DNA from: Gemmatimonadota bacterium
Lineage (GTDB): Bacteria; Latescibacterota; UBA2968; UBA8231
Length of the DNA: 26,515 bases
Direction of reading: 5' to 3'
NCBI GenBank assembly: GCA_009840005.1
Contig: VXOR01000003.1
Location: 1 to 26,515, forward strand
Position numbers and translations under genes: made by a program. Positions within the stretch are counted from its first letter, which is position 1. The number at the start of each line of letters is the position of its first letter. A model generated the notes under the pieces. That model was given only the letters and a program-made list of their open reading frames with translations. It did not search any database and was not told where the DNA came from. Below are positions 1-8,253 of this stretch, in pieces.

Positions 1-2
1 CT

Positions 3-54
3 GGAGAGCCTGCACCATTTCAAGACCCTAACACCGCTTTCATGCAACAACGCC
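3..54 (+). repeat. Left copy of the 52-bp inverted terminal repeat
   Basis: Bases 3-54 are the exact reverse complement of 26464-26515. The sequences differ immediately after position 54. Two further bases (1-2) precede the repeat on the left, so it may extend beyond the window on both sides. The repeat is part of an open reading frame (see the end genes). Confidence 0.95.
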
Positions 55-110
55 ACGCCTTGGTATTGATGGAGATGGGTCTGCTTTTTTATAGCCCTCT
101 TTTGATTTAG
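3..110 (+). pseudogene. Truncated copy of the gene at the right end of the window
   Basis: The frame is open from the first bases of the window and stops at a TAG at 108-110. Its first 17 codons (3-53) are identical in DNA to the start of the minus-strand gene at the far right end. After the shared MQQR, this copy runs into about 18 unrelated residues and stops. I read it as a 3'-truncated or rearranged copy whose 5' part lies outside the window. The family is not recognised. The frame stays open through the shared DNA on both ends, so the shared segment looks like coding sequence rather than a regulatory repeat. Confidence 0.45.
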
Positions 111-116
111 GGTTCG

Positions 117-145
117 TTGATACTGTTTTGTCGTTAGGCTATCTT
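117..145 (+). promoter_or_regulatory. Possible sigma70-type promoter for the DUF433 gene
   Basis: TTGATA at 117-122 and TATCTT at 140-145 are separated by 17 bases, upstream of the DUF433 start at 193. The -35 matches the consensus at five of six positions and the -10 at four of six. The rest of 111-192 shows no other feature. Confidence 0.3.
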
Positions 146-192
146 GCTTAAAAGAATCAAGATTACCTGAAAAGTAGGCGGAGCTAAGTGAT

Positions 193-405
193 ATGGGCAA
201 TGGAAATTATCGAAGCAGGATTGCGGTTGATCCGCAAATTCACTTTGGCAAGCCCTGTGTTGCAGGAACCCGGATTCTCGTGGTTGATGTTCTCGAATTA
301 GTGCGTGAGGGGATCTCGTTTAAGACGATTCTCTCTGATTATTTTCCTGACCTTCAAGAAGACGACATTCGCGCTTGTATCCATTATGCGATTGACGCGG
401 CTTAA
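193..405 (+). CDS. DUF433 protein (VapB45-like antitoxin)
   Basis: A 70-residue protein with the DUF433 pattern: RIAVDP near residue 10, then GKPCVAGTRI, a V-x-x-VLELVREG stretch, and a C-terminal DYFPDL..DDIRACIHYA segment. In this family the protein is a small helix-turn-helix-type DNA-binding antitoxin, normally followed by a DUF5615 PIN-like toxin. A GGAG about 10 bases upstream supports the ATG at 193. No DUF5615 gene follows. The next gene is convergent and only 20 bp away, so the antitoxin appears to be an orphan. The family call is strong. The antitoxin role is inferred from family knowledge. Confidence 0.85.
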   Translation: MGNGNYRSRIAVDPQIHFGKPCVAGTRILVVDVLELVREGISFKTILSDYFPDLQEDDIRACIHYAIDAA

Positions 406-425
406 CTACCGCGATTTCGTTGATC

Positions 426-698
426 TCAAGAGTTGCTCAACCGTTTTCGCGATTCGTCGATGACAGTCAAGTGATCCTGCCAATCTGGTTCCCGTTCGGG
501 GCCTTCCAACTCGTCGCAGGAGCGGAAAAACTCCTCGAGGTCGGCTGGGGATTCGAAGGGGTGGGATCGTTGCTGGTCTTCGAGCCGATGACAGGCTGCA
601 GCCCTGAGCCACTCGCTCAAGGTCATGCCTTCGCTCTGCGCCTGACGGACGAAGCGGTCACGGTCTTCGTCGGGGATCACTAGCTGAACTCTGGCCAC
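426..698 (-). CDS. VapB-like antitoxin, orphan
   Basis: A 90-residue protein whose N-terminus (MARVQLVIPDEDRDRFVRQA, then EGMTLSEWLRAAA) is typical of small VapB-type antitoxins with an N-terminal DNA-binding region. The acidic C-terminal half (DLEEFFRSCDELEGPEREPDW) would bind the toxin. The start is GTG at 698 with AGGAG upstream on the minus strand. In relatives, a PIN-domain VapC gene begins at the antitoxin stop codon. Here the DNA downstream is the tail of the convergent DUF433 gene, so the toxin has been lost. The 39-bp gap to the HAD gene at 738 is divergent and probably holds back-to-back promoters. Confidence 0.75.
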   Translation of the reverse strand: MARVQLVIPDEDRDRFVRQAQSEGMTLSEWLRAAACHRLEDQQRSHPFESPADLEEFFRSCDELEGPEREPDWQDHLTVIDESRKRLSNS

Positions 699-737
699 CT
701 TTACCTACTCCTTTCCTATGCTAGAGGTCAATCTGAT

Positions 738-1464
738 ATGGAAATCATGGAAAAGTCAATGGGTCGGGCTATTATATTCGATCTCTACGAGACGCTTATC
801 ACTGAACAATCACCCAGAATGGCATGTTGAGGCACCGACGCCGGGTGAGCGGCTCGGTTTAGCTCAGGAGGATTGTGAGCGCGAGTGGTCTGCTCGCTAC
901 CGAGCGCGTATGACTGGGAAGTTGTGCCGCTACAGTGACGTGTTGAGGGAGATGTGCTGTGCTTGCCAGATTGTGCCGCCGGAAGAAGAGATCGCCTTGA
1001 TGCAGGCGGAGAGATTGGCTGTGAAGGCGCGGCCGTTTGAACGAATGAATCCGCTGGTTGTGCAAACGCTACATGTGTTAAAAGGGGCGGGCTATCGCAT
1101 TGGGATTATCACAAATTACGCCTATGATGAAATTGCGGCATGGGACTCTTCTGAGCTTGCAGGTCTGGTTGACGTGCCGATTTTCTCATGTGTGGAGGGG
1201 TTAATTAAACCGGATCCTGCAATTTACGAACTGGCCTGTGACAGGTTGGGCGTCGATGTCAGTGCTGCGGTTTTCGTAGGGGACGATGGGAGCGATGAGT
1301 TGCGCGGTGTCGATGCAGCGGGATTGAAGGCGATTTGGGCGATGTGGTACATCGAGACGTGGCCTTGGGATTGGGTGGGAAATGTGGCTAAGACATCAGA
1401 TATGTTTCCTCTCTGTCGAAGGATTTGTGATTTGCCTGCTCTTGTAGATGATATGTACGGTTGA
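738..1464 (+). pseudogene. HAD-superfamily hydrolase interrupted by a one-base frameshift
   Basis: The true start is probably ATG 738 (or 747/759), not the in-frame ATG at 718 of the downstream frame. From 738 the peptide contains GRAIIFDLYETLITE, the HAD motif I with its nucleophilic Asp (codon 780), then reads into a TGA at 828. The rest of the enzyme lies in the next frame: PEWHVEAPTPGERLG, motif II IGIITNYA, the motif III lysine in GLIKPDPAIYELA, and motif IV FVGDDGSDELRGVDAAG. Removing one C from the CCC at 813-815 joins the frames as ITEQSPEWHVEAP. The product would be a cytosolic phosphatase or dehalogenase-like enzyme of about 240 residues. The cause could be real decay, a sequencing indel in a short homopolymer, or recoding. 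Decay or error is more likely. Confidence 0.85.
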
Positions 1465-1497
1465 CGGTCTTCTTGCGAGAATCCCTCTATTATGGTA

Positions 1498-2112
1498 TCA
1501 TGCAGGTTCCTCGGAGCGCCAGCGGATATTGCAGCCTAGTGTCTTCAATACGCTAGCGGTCGCTTCTCTTAGAAAAATAGGTTCTACGTAGCTATTTTCT
1601 TGCCCAGGTTCAACGATATATCTCCAATATTCAAAGTAGTTATTCGCAGATCTGAACGCTTTCTCCGCGGTTTCCCATCCAGCACTGGGTCTTTGAGGCT
1701 TTCTTCGGATCCTTTCGGCATAATCAGCTTCAATTACTCTTTTTCGGTCATCAGAGAGTTTACGATATAATCTGCGATACAATTCATGCGTCCCCGGCGC
1801 GGCCTTGCAAGGGTGATCTGCTTCATAGGCGTACTTAAGTGTTAGCTCTGCAGCCAACCCCGCTAGTACTTGAGCCGAAACTGTCGTACCAAGAGAAAGT
1901 GTTTGACTTACCGGAAGTCGAATCATCTCACGGACTTCCCCAGACGCCATACGTATAGGTCCAGCGGAACGACCGTGCGATGTGGCCTCGACTTGACGTT
2001 TCTTTGCAGCCTCCTCATCTAAGTGCGCGGAACTCTCCAGCATTCCGATAACAACACTCAAGAGGTTTGGGTCTTTTCGAGAATGGAGATTTGTCATGAT
2101 TTTGCATCCCAA
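1498..2112 (-). CDS. Hypothetical protein, possibly HEPN-like
   Basis: A 204-residue, mostly helical soluble protein that I do not recognise. The middle, with LAAELTLKYAYEAD followed by GTHELYRRLYRKLSDDRK, resembles the helix-pair layout of HEPN-fold proteins, in which an E-x-x-LK helix precedes a HDL-x-x-LY helix. The catalytic R-x4-6-H motif of HEPN RNases is not visible. The C-terminal part (AEKAFRSANNYFEYWRYIVEPG) is rich in aromatic residues. The start may be ATG 2112 or ATG 2097 five codons in, and neither has a strong ribosome site. The DNA is less GC-rich than the operon next to it, which fits an accessory gene. The function is unknown. Confidence 0.6.
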   Translation of the reverse strand: MGCKIMTNLHSRKDPNLLSVVIGMLESSAHLDEEAAKKRQVEATSHGRSAGPIRMASGEVREMIRLPVSQTLSLGTTVSAQVLAGLAAELTLKYAYEADHPCKAAPGTHELYRRLYRKLSDDRKRVIEADYAERIRRKPQRPSAGWETAEKAFRSANNYFEYWRYIVEPGQENSYVEPIFLREATASVLKTLGCNIRWRSEEPA

Positions 2113-2222
2113 ACGTCTATTTCCAATAACCTTGGAGATTTGCCAGTAGGAACCTTAGCGGCGGTTCAAAAATCCGGCAGATGTAACCGCAAAAGAATTT
2201 CTTCAAGCATAGAACACCCAAC
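2113..2222. other. Spacer with no recognised feature
   Basis: This AT-richer stretch separates two minus-strand genes. It contains only a 14-codon minus-strand reading frame (starting MLEEILLRL) with no known identity. No terminator hairpin with a T-run was found. Confidence 0.4.
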
Positions 2223-3299
2223 TCAGTACACCCCCACCACCACAGACTCCTGTAACTCCGTCAGCAGCCGCAAATCTTTAACCCCATCCCAAGGATACGC
2301 CTCAATCGGCTCGGCACGCTCAGCCTCGTCGCGTTCGAGGAAGCGGGGCATGAAAAATTCCTTGGTCAGGGTAGTGAGCATGACTTGGCCGGTCTCTCCG
2401 TAGCCGACCTTGTGCTCAGGATCTTTGGGATCAACCAGCTCGATGACGGCGCGTGGTTGCGGTGGGTAGTAGGTGATGGTGTACTCGTCGGCCGGGTCGA
2501 AGGGCTTGGGGCAGGCCAAGCCCATCAGGGTGTTGCCGTAGGTGGGCACAAAGGCGAGGCCGGGCACCAACTCCTCGCGGGCGAAGCGGTGGAACTGGGC
2601 GTTCATTTCCGTGCCGCCGCAGAAGATGCCCTTAATGCCGAGCTTGGGCAGGGAGACTTTTTCGCAGAGGGCTTCGAGGAGGCGGGGCGTGGTGAAGACG
2701 CACTGCACGTTGTCGTGGGCCTTGAGGATCTTGAGCGCCTGTTCGATGACGTGGGCTTTGTAGTCTTCGAGTTCGCGCATCTTGCCGGTGCGGATGAGTT
2801 CGTTGACCCAGCGCGGGTCGAGATCCACCATAAAGCACAAACCGCCGCGTAGCTGAGCGAGATACTCAATGGCGAGGCGCAGGCGGCGCGGCCCCGAAGG
2901 CCCCAGCATCAACCAGTCGGCTCCCTTGGGAAAATCCTCCTCGGACAGGCTCTCGCTGTAGAGCGCGTAGTCGGCGTGGAAGTCGCGGATGTTGATGCGG
3001 TATTTGGGCAAACCGGTCGAGCCGCCGGTCTCGAAGACGTAGATCGGCTCGTCGGCATAGGCTTTGGGTACCCATTGGCGCACTGGGCCGCCGCGCAGCC
3101 ACTCGTCCTCAAAATGGCCGAGCAGGGCCAAGTCGTCATAGGAGCGGATTTGCTCGCGCGGATCGAAGTCGAGTTGCTGCGCGTAGGAAAGCCAGAATGG
3201 GCAGCCGGTCTCGGGGCTGAAGTGCCACTCGACGATGGTGCGGACGTGAGCGTCGAGGTCGTCGCGGGCAGCAGTGATCTTTTCTGGAGAGACGCTCAT
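2223..3299 (-). CDS. Adenylate-forming (ANL superfamily) enzyme, PaaK/EhpF-like
   Basis: A 358-residue soluble protein. ANL signatures in order are ETGGSTGLPKYRI at residues 90-102 (phosphate-binding A3 loop), IFCGGTEMNAQF, a VPTYGNTLMG segment at the YG-x-TE position, and GYGETGQVMLTTL. It would activate a carboxylic acid as an acyl-adenylate. It is shorter than phenylacetate-CoA ligase (about 430) and appears to lack the mobile C-terminal domain, so thioester formation is doubtful. From memory, the phenazine enzyme EhpF is a compact relative. The start is ATG 3297-3299, overlapping the stop of the upstream propeller gene as ATGA, so translation is probably coupled. A longer frame upstream to 3560 only shadows that gene. 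It is the last gene of a three-gene operon. The substrate is unknown. Confidence 0.75.
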   Translation of the reverse strand: MSVSPEKITAARDDLDAHVRTIVEWHFSPETGCPFWLSYAQQLDFDPREQIRSYDDLALLGHFEDEWLRGGPVRQWVPKAYADEPIYVFETGGSTGLPKYRINIRDFHADYALYSESLSEEDFPKGADWLMLGPSGPRRLRLAIEYLAQLRGGLCFMVDLDPRWVNELIRTGKMRELEDYKAHVIEQALKILKAHDNVQCVFTTPRLLEALCEKVSLPKLGIKGIFCGGTEMNAQFHRFAREELVPGLAFVPTYGNTLMGLACPKPFDPADEYTITYYPPQPRAVIELVDPKDPEHKVGYGETGQVMLTTLTKEFFMPRFLERDEAERAEPIEAYPWDGVKDLRLLTELQESVVVGVY

Positions 3300-4714
3300 T
3301 GGCTTTCTTCCGCGATGGCGAAGAGGGTGTTGCGCGAGGCGATGTACAGGACACCGTCGCGGGCGACCGGGGTGGTGTACACGGCGCTGCCCAGATTGGT
3401 CTCGTGGAGCAATTCGAGCGTTTTGTCGGCCTTGAGCACATCCACGTCGCCATCCTCGTCGCCGATATAGACCTTGCCGTCGGCGACAAAGGGCGAGCCC
3501 CAGATCGCGGCGAAGGTGTCGTGGGTCCAGTGGTGGGTGCCGGTCTTGGCGTCGAGGCAATAGACGAAGCCGCTCAGGTCGGCGGCGTAGAGCAGGCCGT
3601 CGGCAATGGCGACGGTGGAGATGGTGCGGTTATAGTTTTTGTCGCCAAAGTGCCAGATTGCGCCCGTCTCGGTGATGTCGCCGGTGCCGCTGGCGTCAAT
3701 GGCCCACAGGTGGCCCTCGCCCTCGCCGTGCTCGGGGTCTTGGCCGACGCCGAGATAGACCACGCCGTCGTGGAAGACGGGTGTGGAGACGAGGTTGTTG
3801 CGGGTGCCGCGGCCGCCCAATTCCCACACCGAATCCTTGGGGTTGCAGTCGAATTTCCAGATCAACTCGCCGGTGTCGGGCGCGAGGGCATAGACCCAGC
3901 CGTCGCCGCCGGGGAAGATTACCTGCTTGCGGCCACCCGCCTCGCCGTAGGCGGGATTGGCCCACTGGCCGTGCAGAATCTGGTCGCCGGGCAGGTCGCT
4001 GTCCCAGAGGAGGTCGCCGGTCTGTAGGTCGAGGGCGATGAAGCTGGGGGCGAAGGGGGCCGGGATGTGGATGTGGCCCTCATCGACGCCGTTGCTGGTT
4101 AGGGCGAAGAGTCGGCCGTCCACACCTATGGGCGAGCTGGTGGCGAGGTTGTGGGGGAAGACGTCCAGCTCGGCGATCATGTCGAATTTCCAGATGATAT
4201 CCGCGTTGGTGGGCGCGGTGGCGGTCTCGTCGGTGATGGGGCCGTCGTTTTCGCCGTCGCGGAAGCCCTCGGTGTCGAGGCATACTACTTCGGCGCGGTT
4301 GGAGACATAGTAGAGGCGGTCGCCTTCGACATAAGGGGTGGAGCAGACGCCTTGTTGCGGCCAGTCGTTGACGCGGCCGGCTGGCAGCTTGGGATGGGCG
4401 ATTTGCCAGAGGAAGGTGCCGTCCTCTAAGGAAAAGGCCATCACCACGCCGCGATCGCCTTTGTGATTGGGATCGCGCTCGGCTTGGTTGTTGGTGCCGA
4501 CGAAAATTTTGTCGCCGGCGATTAGAGGCCCGGCGTAGGTCTGCGAGCCGAGCGTGGCGCTCCACTTGACGTTTGTGCCGGTCTCAGTATCCCAAGTGGT
4601 GGGCAGGTTTTGCTCGTCTGAGACTTGGTTGCGCCCAGGCGAGCCGCCCCACATGGCGGTTTGGGCACTGGCGGAGGCGGTTAGGGCGAGGATGAGGCAG
4701 ATAGCGATAGTCAT
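3296..4714 (-). CDS. Secreted PQQ-like beta-propeller protein
   Basis: A 472-residue protein with a short signal peptide (MTIAICLILALTASASAQT, predicted cut after ASA), followed by repeated blades of the type GxLIWKFD, GVVYLGVG, GLLYAADLSGFVYCLDAKTG and DGKVYIGDEDGDVDVL. These are PQQ_2/PQQ-like repeats. The fold resembles BamB and quinoprotein dehydrogenases, but I see no evidence of bound PQQ or a catalytic centre, so a periplasmic binding or scaffold role is equally possible. The start is ATG 4714, which shares one base with the upstream TAA (TAATG), a classic coupling arrangement. The TTG two codons earlier is less likely. It is the middle gene of the operon that starts at 6855. Confidence 0.85.
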   Translation of the reverse strand: MTIAICLILALTASASAQTAMWGGSPGRNQVSDEQNLPTTWDTETGTNVKWSATLGSQTYAGPLIAGDKIFVGTNNQAERDPNHKGDRGVVMAFSLEDGTFLWQIAHPKLPAGRVNDWPQQGVCSTPYVEGDRLYYVSNRAEVVCLDTEGFRDGENDGPITDETATAPTNADIIWKFDMIAELDVFPHNLATSSPIGVDGRLFALTSNGVDEGHIHIPAPFAPSFIALDLQTGDLLWDSDLPGDQILHGQWANPAYGEAGGRKQVIFPGGDGWVYALAPDTGELIWKFDCNPKDSVWELGGRGTRNNLVSTPVFHDGVVYLGVGQDPEHGEGEGHLWAIDASGTGDITETGAIWHFGDKNYNRTISTVAIADGLLYAADLSGFVYCLDAKTGTHHWTHDTFAAIWGSPFVADGKVYIGDEDGDVDVLKADKTLELLHETNLGSAVYTTPVARDGVLYIASRNTLFAIAEESQ

Positions 4715-6855
4715 TACCAAACCTTTAGGTTGTCGTAGTAGATTTCAGCGGGAGAATAGCCGTAGAGTCCGGGGCTGCCGCTGTGGTTGGGCAGGGGATC
4801 GACTGCTTGGATGGTCCACGTGGCTGGCTCCGGCTCGTCGCGGGGCCAGACTTTGCCGCGGATGTGGGCCATATCGCCCTCGATTTCCACCTGCATCTTC
4901 ATGGTGTACCAGACGTCGGTTTCCCAGGCGAAGGGCACGGTTTTGGCCATCCGCAGTTCAGCGGCCCAAGTGCGGATCTGCAACTGCTGATGGTAGCCCA
5001 TCATGTCGAGGGTGTAGCGATTCGCGATTAGGCCCATGTCGGGGACGGCGCGGCGCTTCTTGGTGCCGAGTAGGTCGGCTTGGATGGTGTAGCCGGCCAT
5101 GGTGGGCGCGCCGATATAGGTGTTGGCGCGGTGTAGGCCGCGGGCGGCGGGTGGCTTGACCAGCACCTTGTTGCCTTCCATTTCGCGCACCTTGAATTTG
5201 GTGCCCGTGCCGATCCAAGCTGGTGAGGCGTCGGCGGTGAAACCCTCGAAGTCTTCGCTGTAAGTCGGCGGGGGTAACACGGCGATGCGCGCCTCGGCGG
5301 TTAGTTCGCCAGCACTGGCGACGATTTTGCCGCCGCTGGGTGCGTCTGCGAGGACGAGCGTATTGCCGTCGAGTTGGCCGACTGGACCGGCGAGTGTCCA
5401 CTCGGCTGCGGCTGGGCCGATGAGGCGACCGTGCGCGTCGAAGGCGTGGGCGCGGAACGATACGCTGGCTCCGGGTTGGGCTACGACTTCGGCGGGGATG
5501 ATTTGCAGGTGCGCCGGTGTGGCGTCTGCGGGCGCTTGCTCGCGTGAATAGTCGGCTGCGGTTGTTGAGACTTTGAACTGCGTGGCTGGATCGCCGAGGC
5601 AGTAAACGCCCGCTTCGGTGGAAAGGTAGATACGACCGTATGCTACGGCGGGCGAGCCGAACAGTTCGGCTGGACGACCGTCGGGCATCGCAATCTCGGC
5701 GAGGTCGAGGGTCTCGGCGGTGTCGGGACCAGGGGTGACGACGACAAAGCGGCCGTTGACTTCTGGCGCGTAGAGCCGGCCGTCGGCCAGCACGGGCGAC
5801 CCCTTGCCGACGGTGCCGATGTTGTGAACCCAGTGGACTTGGCCGGTCTCGGCGTCGAGCGCGTGGATGTTGGCCGAGTTGTCGGTGATGTACAAGCGGC
5901 CATCGTAGAAGACCGGGCTGGTGTATCCGGCGAAGACGCCGTCGTAGCGCCAGACCTCGTTGCCGGTGGCGTCGATGCAGACGACGCGACCGAGGGCAGT
6001 GTTGTCGAGGTTTTCCTCGCTGTGGGCTGCGTACACCTTGTCGTTGGCGACGACGACCGAAGAGTTGATGCCGCGACGGCTGAGTTTGAATCCCCACACG
6101 CTCTCGCCGGTGCGGATTTTCATGGCATAGATGGAGCCGTCGGCGTTGCCGCCGATGAGCAGGCGGACGCCGTTGATGGTGGCGACGACGGGCACGGAGT
6201 ACGTGGTGTCGAGGGGGCGGCCCCCCGGGGTGGCGATCCAGACGAGTTCACCGCTGTGCTTGTCAAAGGCGAAGTAGCGGTGGCGGCCCGGCGTGTGGCT
6301 GCCCCAATTGGAGCTGAGATAGCTGATGATGACGAGGTCTTCATCGACGGTGGGCGTGTGGACGCGACCGCCGTAGCCGGAGATGCGCCCGAATTCCTCG
6401 GTTAGCGAGCGCGACCATACTACCTTGCCGTCGCGGTCAAAGCAGAGGAACAGTCCACTGACCGTGTGGGCGTAGATGTAGCCGGTCTCTGGGTCGCCGG
6501 CGAGGCTGGCCCAGCCGACGCGGTTGAAGGGGATGGTGGTGTGGAAGATGTTGTAAGCGTGTTCCCAGATCAGGGTGCCGTCTTGGGCGTCAAAGGCGGA
6601 GATGACGCCTTCGTGCAAGATGTCCTCGCCGCGACGGCCGATGACAAAGACTCGTCCGTCGAGGACGATGGGGGTCGAGCGGCCAGTAAATTCAGCGTGC
6701 CAGATGGGCGACCAGGATGCGACGAGGCCGGTTTCCTCGGAGACGCCGTTTTGCATTGGGCCGCGCCAAGAGGGCCAGTCGGCTGAATGGACGCTGGAAG
6801 CGGCGAGGAGGAGGCCGAGAAGGGCGCAGGGAAGTTGCAGACGGAAGTTGGACAC
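4714..6855 (-). CDS. Secreted PQQ-like beta-propeller with C-terminal Ig-like and jelly-roll modules
   Basis: A 713-residue exported protein. The start is taken as GTG 6855 because AAGGA lies just upstream and the product then begins with a clean signal peptide (SNFRLQLPCALLGLLLAASS, cut near VHS-A). An upstream ATG at 6921 would place a non-coding-like stretch in front. Residues about 25-430 are PQQ-like propeller blades (ADWPSWRGP opening, repeated YAMKIRTGE, VVCIDATGNEVWRYDG, IHALDAETGQVHWVH). Residues about 450-530 look like an Ig-like strand domain (LQIIPAEVVAQPGASVSFRA). Residues about 540-713 resemble a concanavalin/laminin-G-like domain (YSEDFEGF near its start, IYYDNLKVW at the end). 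Such C-terminal modules often bind carbohydrate. It heads the operon and has its own promoter. Confidence 0.85.
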   Translation of the reverse strand: MSNFRLQLPCALLGLLLAASSVHSADWPSWRGPMQNGVSEETGLVASWSPIWHAEFTGRSTPIVLDGRVFVIGRRGEDILHEGVISAFDAQDGTLIWEHAYNIFHTTIPFNRVGWASLAGDPETGYIYAHTVSGLFLCFDRDGKVVWSRSLTEEFGRISGYGGRVHTPTVDEDLVIISYLSSNWGSHTPGRHRYFAFDKHSGELVWIATPGGRPLDTTYSVPVVATINGVRLLIGGNADGSIYAMKIRTGESVWGFKLSRRGINSSVVVANDKVYAAHSEENLDNTALGRVVCIDATGNEVWRYDGVFAGYTSPVFYDGRLYITDNSANIHALDAETGQVHWVHNIGTVGKGSPVLADGRLYAPEVNGRFVVVTPGPDTAETLDLAEIAMPDGRPAELFGSPAVAYGRIYLSTEAGVYCLGDPATQFKVSTTAADYSREQAPADATPAHLQIIPAEVVAQPGASVSFRAHAFDAHGRLIGPAAAEWTLAGPVGQLDGNTLVLADAPSGGKIVASAGELTAEARIAVLPPPTYSEDFEGFTADASPAWIGTGTKFKVREMEGNKVLVKPPAARGLHRANTYIGAPTMAGYTIQADLLGTKKRRAVPDMGLIANRYTLDMMGYHQQLQIRTWAAELRMAKTVPFAWETDVWYTMKMQVEIEGDMAHIRGKVWPRDEPEPATWTIQAVDPLPNHSGSPGLYGYSPAEIYYDNLKVW

Positions 6856-6901
6856 GGTTAGTCCTTGGTAGGGAGGGAGCGGGGGTTGAACATTTACTAA
6901 G

Positions 6902-6931
6902 TACATAACGAGCGCCGCCAATTCTTGTCAA
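6902..6931 (-). promoter_or_regulatory. Promoter of the propeller operon
   Basis: Read on the minus strand, a perfect TTGACA (6926-6931) is followed after 18 bases by TATGTA (6902-6907). Transcription would start near 6895, about 40 bases before the GTG start at 6855. The region 6856-6983 separates divergent operons. I found no convincing opposing promoter for the plus-strand operon. Confidence 0.5.
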
Positions 6932-6983
6932 CCGACGGCGTAGTGTGCAATTTGTCCGAGTCCATTCACAATCGGGAGGAGCT

Positions 6984-8195
6984 ATGAGCAATCAGAAAAA
7001 TTACACCGTCCGTGCGACCCACTGTAGCCATCAAGCGTCGCTCGACGAAATTTACGATAGGTTGGTGGCAATCACTGCGCCGTTGAGCCGGTCGTGGGCC
7101 AAGATCGAGAAGGCGCGGCGGATCGGCATCAAGATCAACATGCAGATGCGCACCAATAGTATCCGCCGGATCGGCGGGCGACGGCAGGAATTGGTAGATG
7201 ACGACGTGATGCGGGCGGTGCTGCGGCTGTTGCGGGAGCGCAGCGACGCGGAGATTTTCGCGCTCGACACCAGTGCCGCGCCGCCAGGTGAGCGCCCGGG
7301 CGACGATTTTAACGCTAGGCCGATCTTGGAGGAATTTGGCGTCGAATACGTCGAGGCTGGCGACCCGCCCTTTGCGCGCTACAAGGTGCCCGGCGGCGGG
7401 ATCATGTTTTCCGAGTACCAGCTTTCCGCGGCTTTGGGCGAGGCCGACGCCTTTGTCTCGCTGGCCAAGATGAAAAACCACGGCTTCATGGGCATTACCC
7501 TGTGCCTGAAAAATCTCTTTGGTCTGCCGCCGATTCCGCCGCACGGCCGCTTGCGCACGTACTTCCACCACGTCATCCGCCTCTCGTATGTCCTGCCCGA
7601 CTTAGGGCTGATTGCCCAGCCCTGTCTCAACATCATCGACGGGCTGACCGGTCAGGCGCGCATGGAGTGGGGCGGCGAGGGCCGGATCGCCGACTGCTTG
7701 GTCGCCGGGGATCACGTCATCGCCACTGACGCTTGTGGTTCGTACCTGATGGGCACTGATCCCCGGCTCGATTGGCCGACGCCACCCTTCCGCCGCGACC
7801 GTAGCCCGGTGGCAGTGGCGGCCGAGCATGGCTTCGGGACGGTAGATTTGGACGAGATCGACTTTGTCATGGAAGGACTGACGCGGCCAGTAGCTGAATT
7901 TGATTCGGCTGAAGCAGACCCGCCGGAGCAGATCGCGCGGCTGCGGCAGACGGCCAGCGAGCAGGCGCTTTTTTACCGCGATCACAGTGAGCGGATTTGG
8001 GACGCCCACGCTGGTAAGTACGTGTTTTTGCAGGACGGCGAGGTGATTTGGAGCGGACTCAAGCCCGAGGAAGCCGGGGCCGTGCAGCACGTCGCCGGAG
8101 GCAAGAAGGATCAGGCGGTCTGGCTCAAGCTGGCCGATCCGGCAGAGCGCGAGGGCGAGCGGATGGAGGTGTACGAGAAGATTCTGGCGGCTTAA
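6984..8195 (+). CDS. DUF362 domain protein
   Basis: A 403-residue soluble protein. The start is ATG 6984 with an excellent GGGAGGAG site just upstream. An earlier frame start at 6945 lacks one. DUF362 features are IGIKINMQM near residue 50, a LLRERSDAEIFALDTSA strand, the ALGEADAFVSLAKMKNHGFMG segment, and ITLCLKNLFGLPP followed by INIIDGLTG-type sequence (LNIIDGLTGQARMEWGG). The family's biochemical function is not established. Other members carry ferredoxin domains, but this one has no Cys-rich cluster. In related uncultivated bacteria, similar genes sit beside PhyH and sugar-acid genes, as here. It is followed 58 bp later by the PhyH gene in the same direction. Confidence 0.8.
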   Translation: MSNQKNYTVRATHCSHQASLDEIYDRLVAITAPLSRSWAKIEKARRIGIKINMQMRTNSIRRIGGRRQELVDDDVMRAVLRLLRERSDAEIFALDTSAAPPGERPGDDFNARPILEEFGVEYVEAGDPPFARYKVPGGGIMFSEYQLSAALGEADAFVSLAKMKNHGFMGITLCLKNLFGLPPIPPHGRLRTYFHHVIRLSYVLPDLGLIAQPCLNIIDGLTGQARMEWGGEGRIADCLVAGDHVIATDACGSYLMGTDPRLDWPTPPFRRDRSPVAVAAEHGFGTVDLDEIDFVMEGLTRPVAEFDSAEADPPEQIARLRQTASEQALFYRDHSERIWDAHAGKYVFLQDGEVIWSGLKPEEAGAVQHVAGGKKDQAVWLKLADPAEREGERMEVYEKILAA

Positions 8196-8253
8196 AGGGA
8201 GGGGTAGGCCTTCATACGCCGCTTAATGACCACCCAACTAGGAGCCACTATCC

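Noticed and set aside
718..828. Start of the HAD protein at ATG 718 in the downstream frame
   Set aside because: The peptide from 718 to about 812 has no HAD features, while the other frame from 738 contains the full motif I. The 718 start is a frame artefact.
3300..3560. N-terminal extension of the adenylate-forming enzyme
   Set aside because: The extension is very arginine-rich and antiparallel in reading to a real propeller gene. ATG 3299 overlaps the upstream stop in a standard coupling pattern.
3299..4027. Long plus-strand frame (242 codons) opposite the propeller gene
   Set aside because: It is the antisense of repetitive GC-rich coding DNA, with valine/glycine-rich low complexity and no family match. 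The same applies to the frames at 5824-6405 (+), 4958-6097 (-), 14576-15418 (+) and 12021-12785 (-).
3296..6855. PQQ-dependent alcohol dehydrogenases
   Set aside because: Blade repeats are present but the catalytic and cofactor-binding residues and the vicinal Cys pair of true quinoproteins are not seen.
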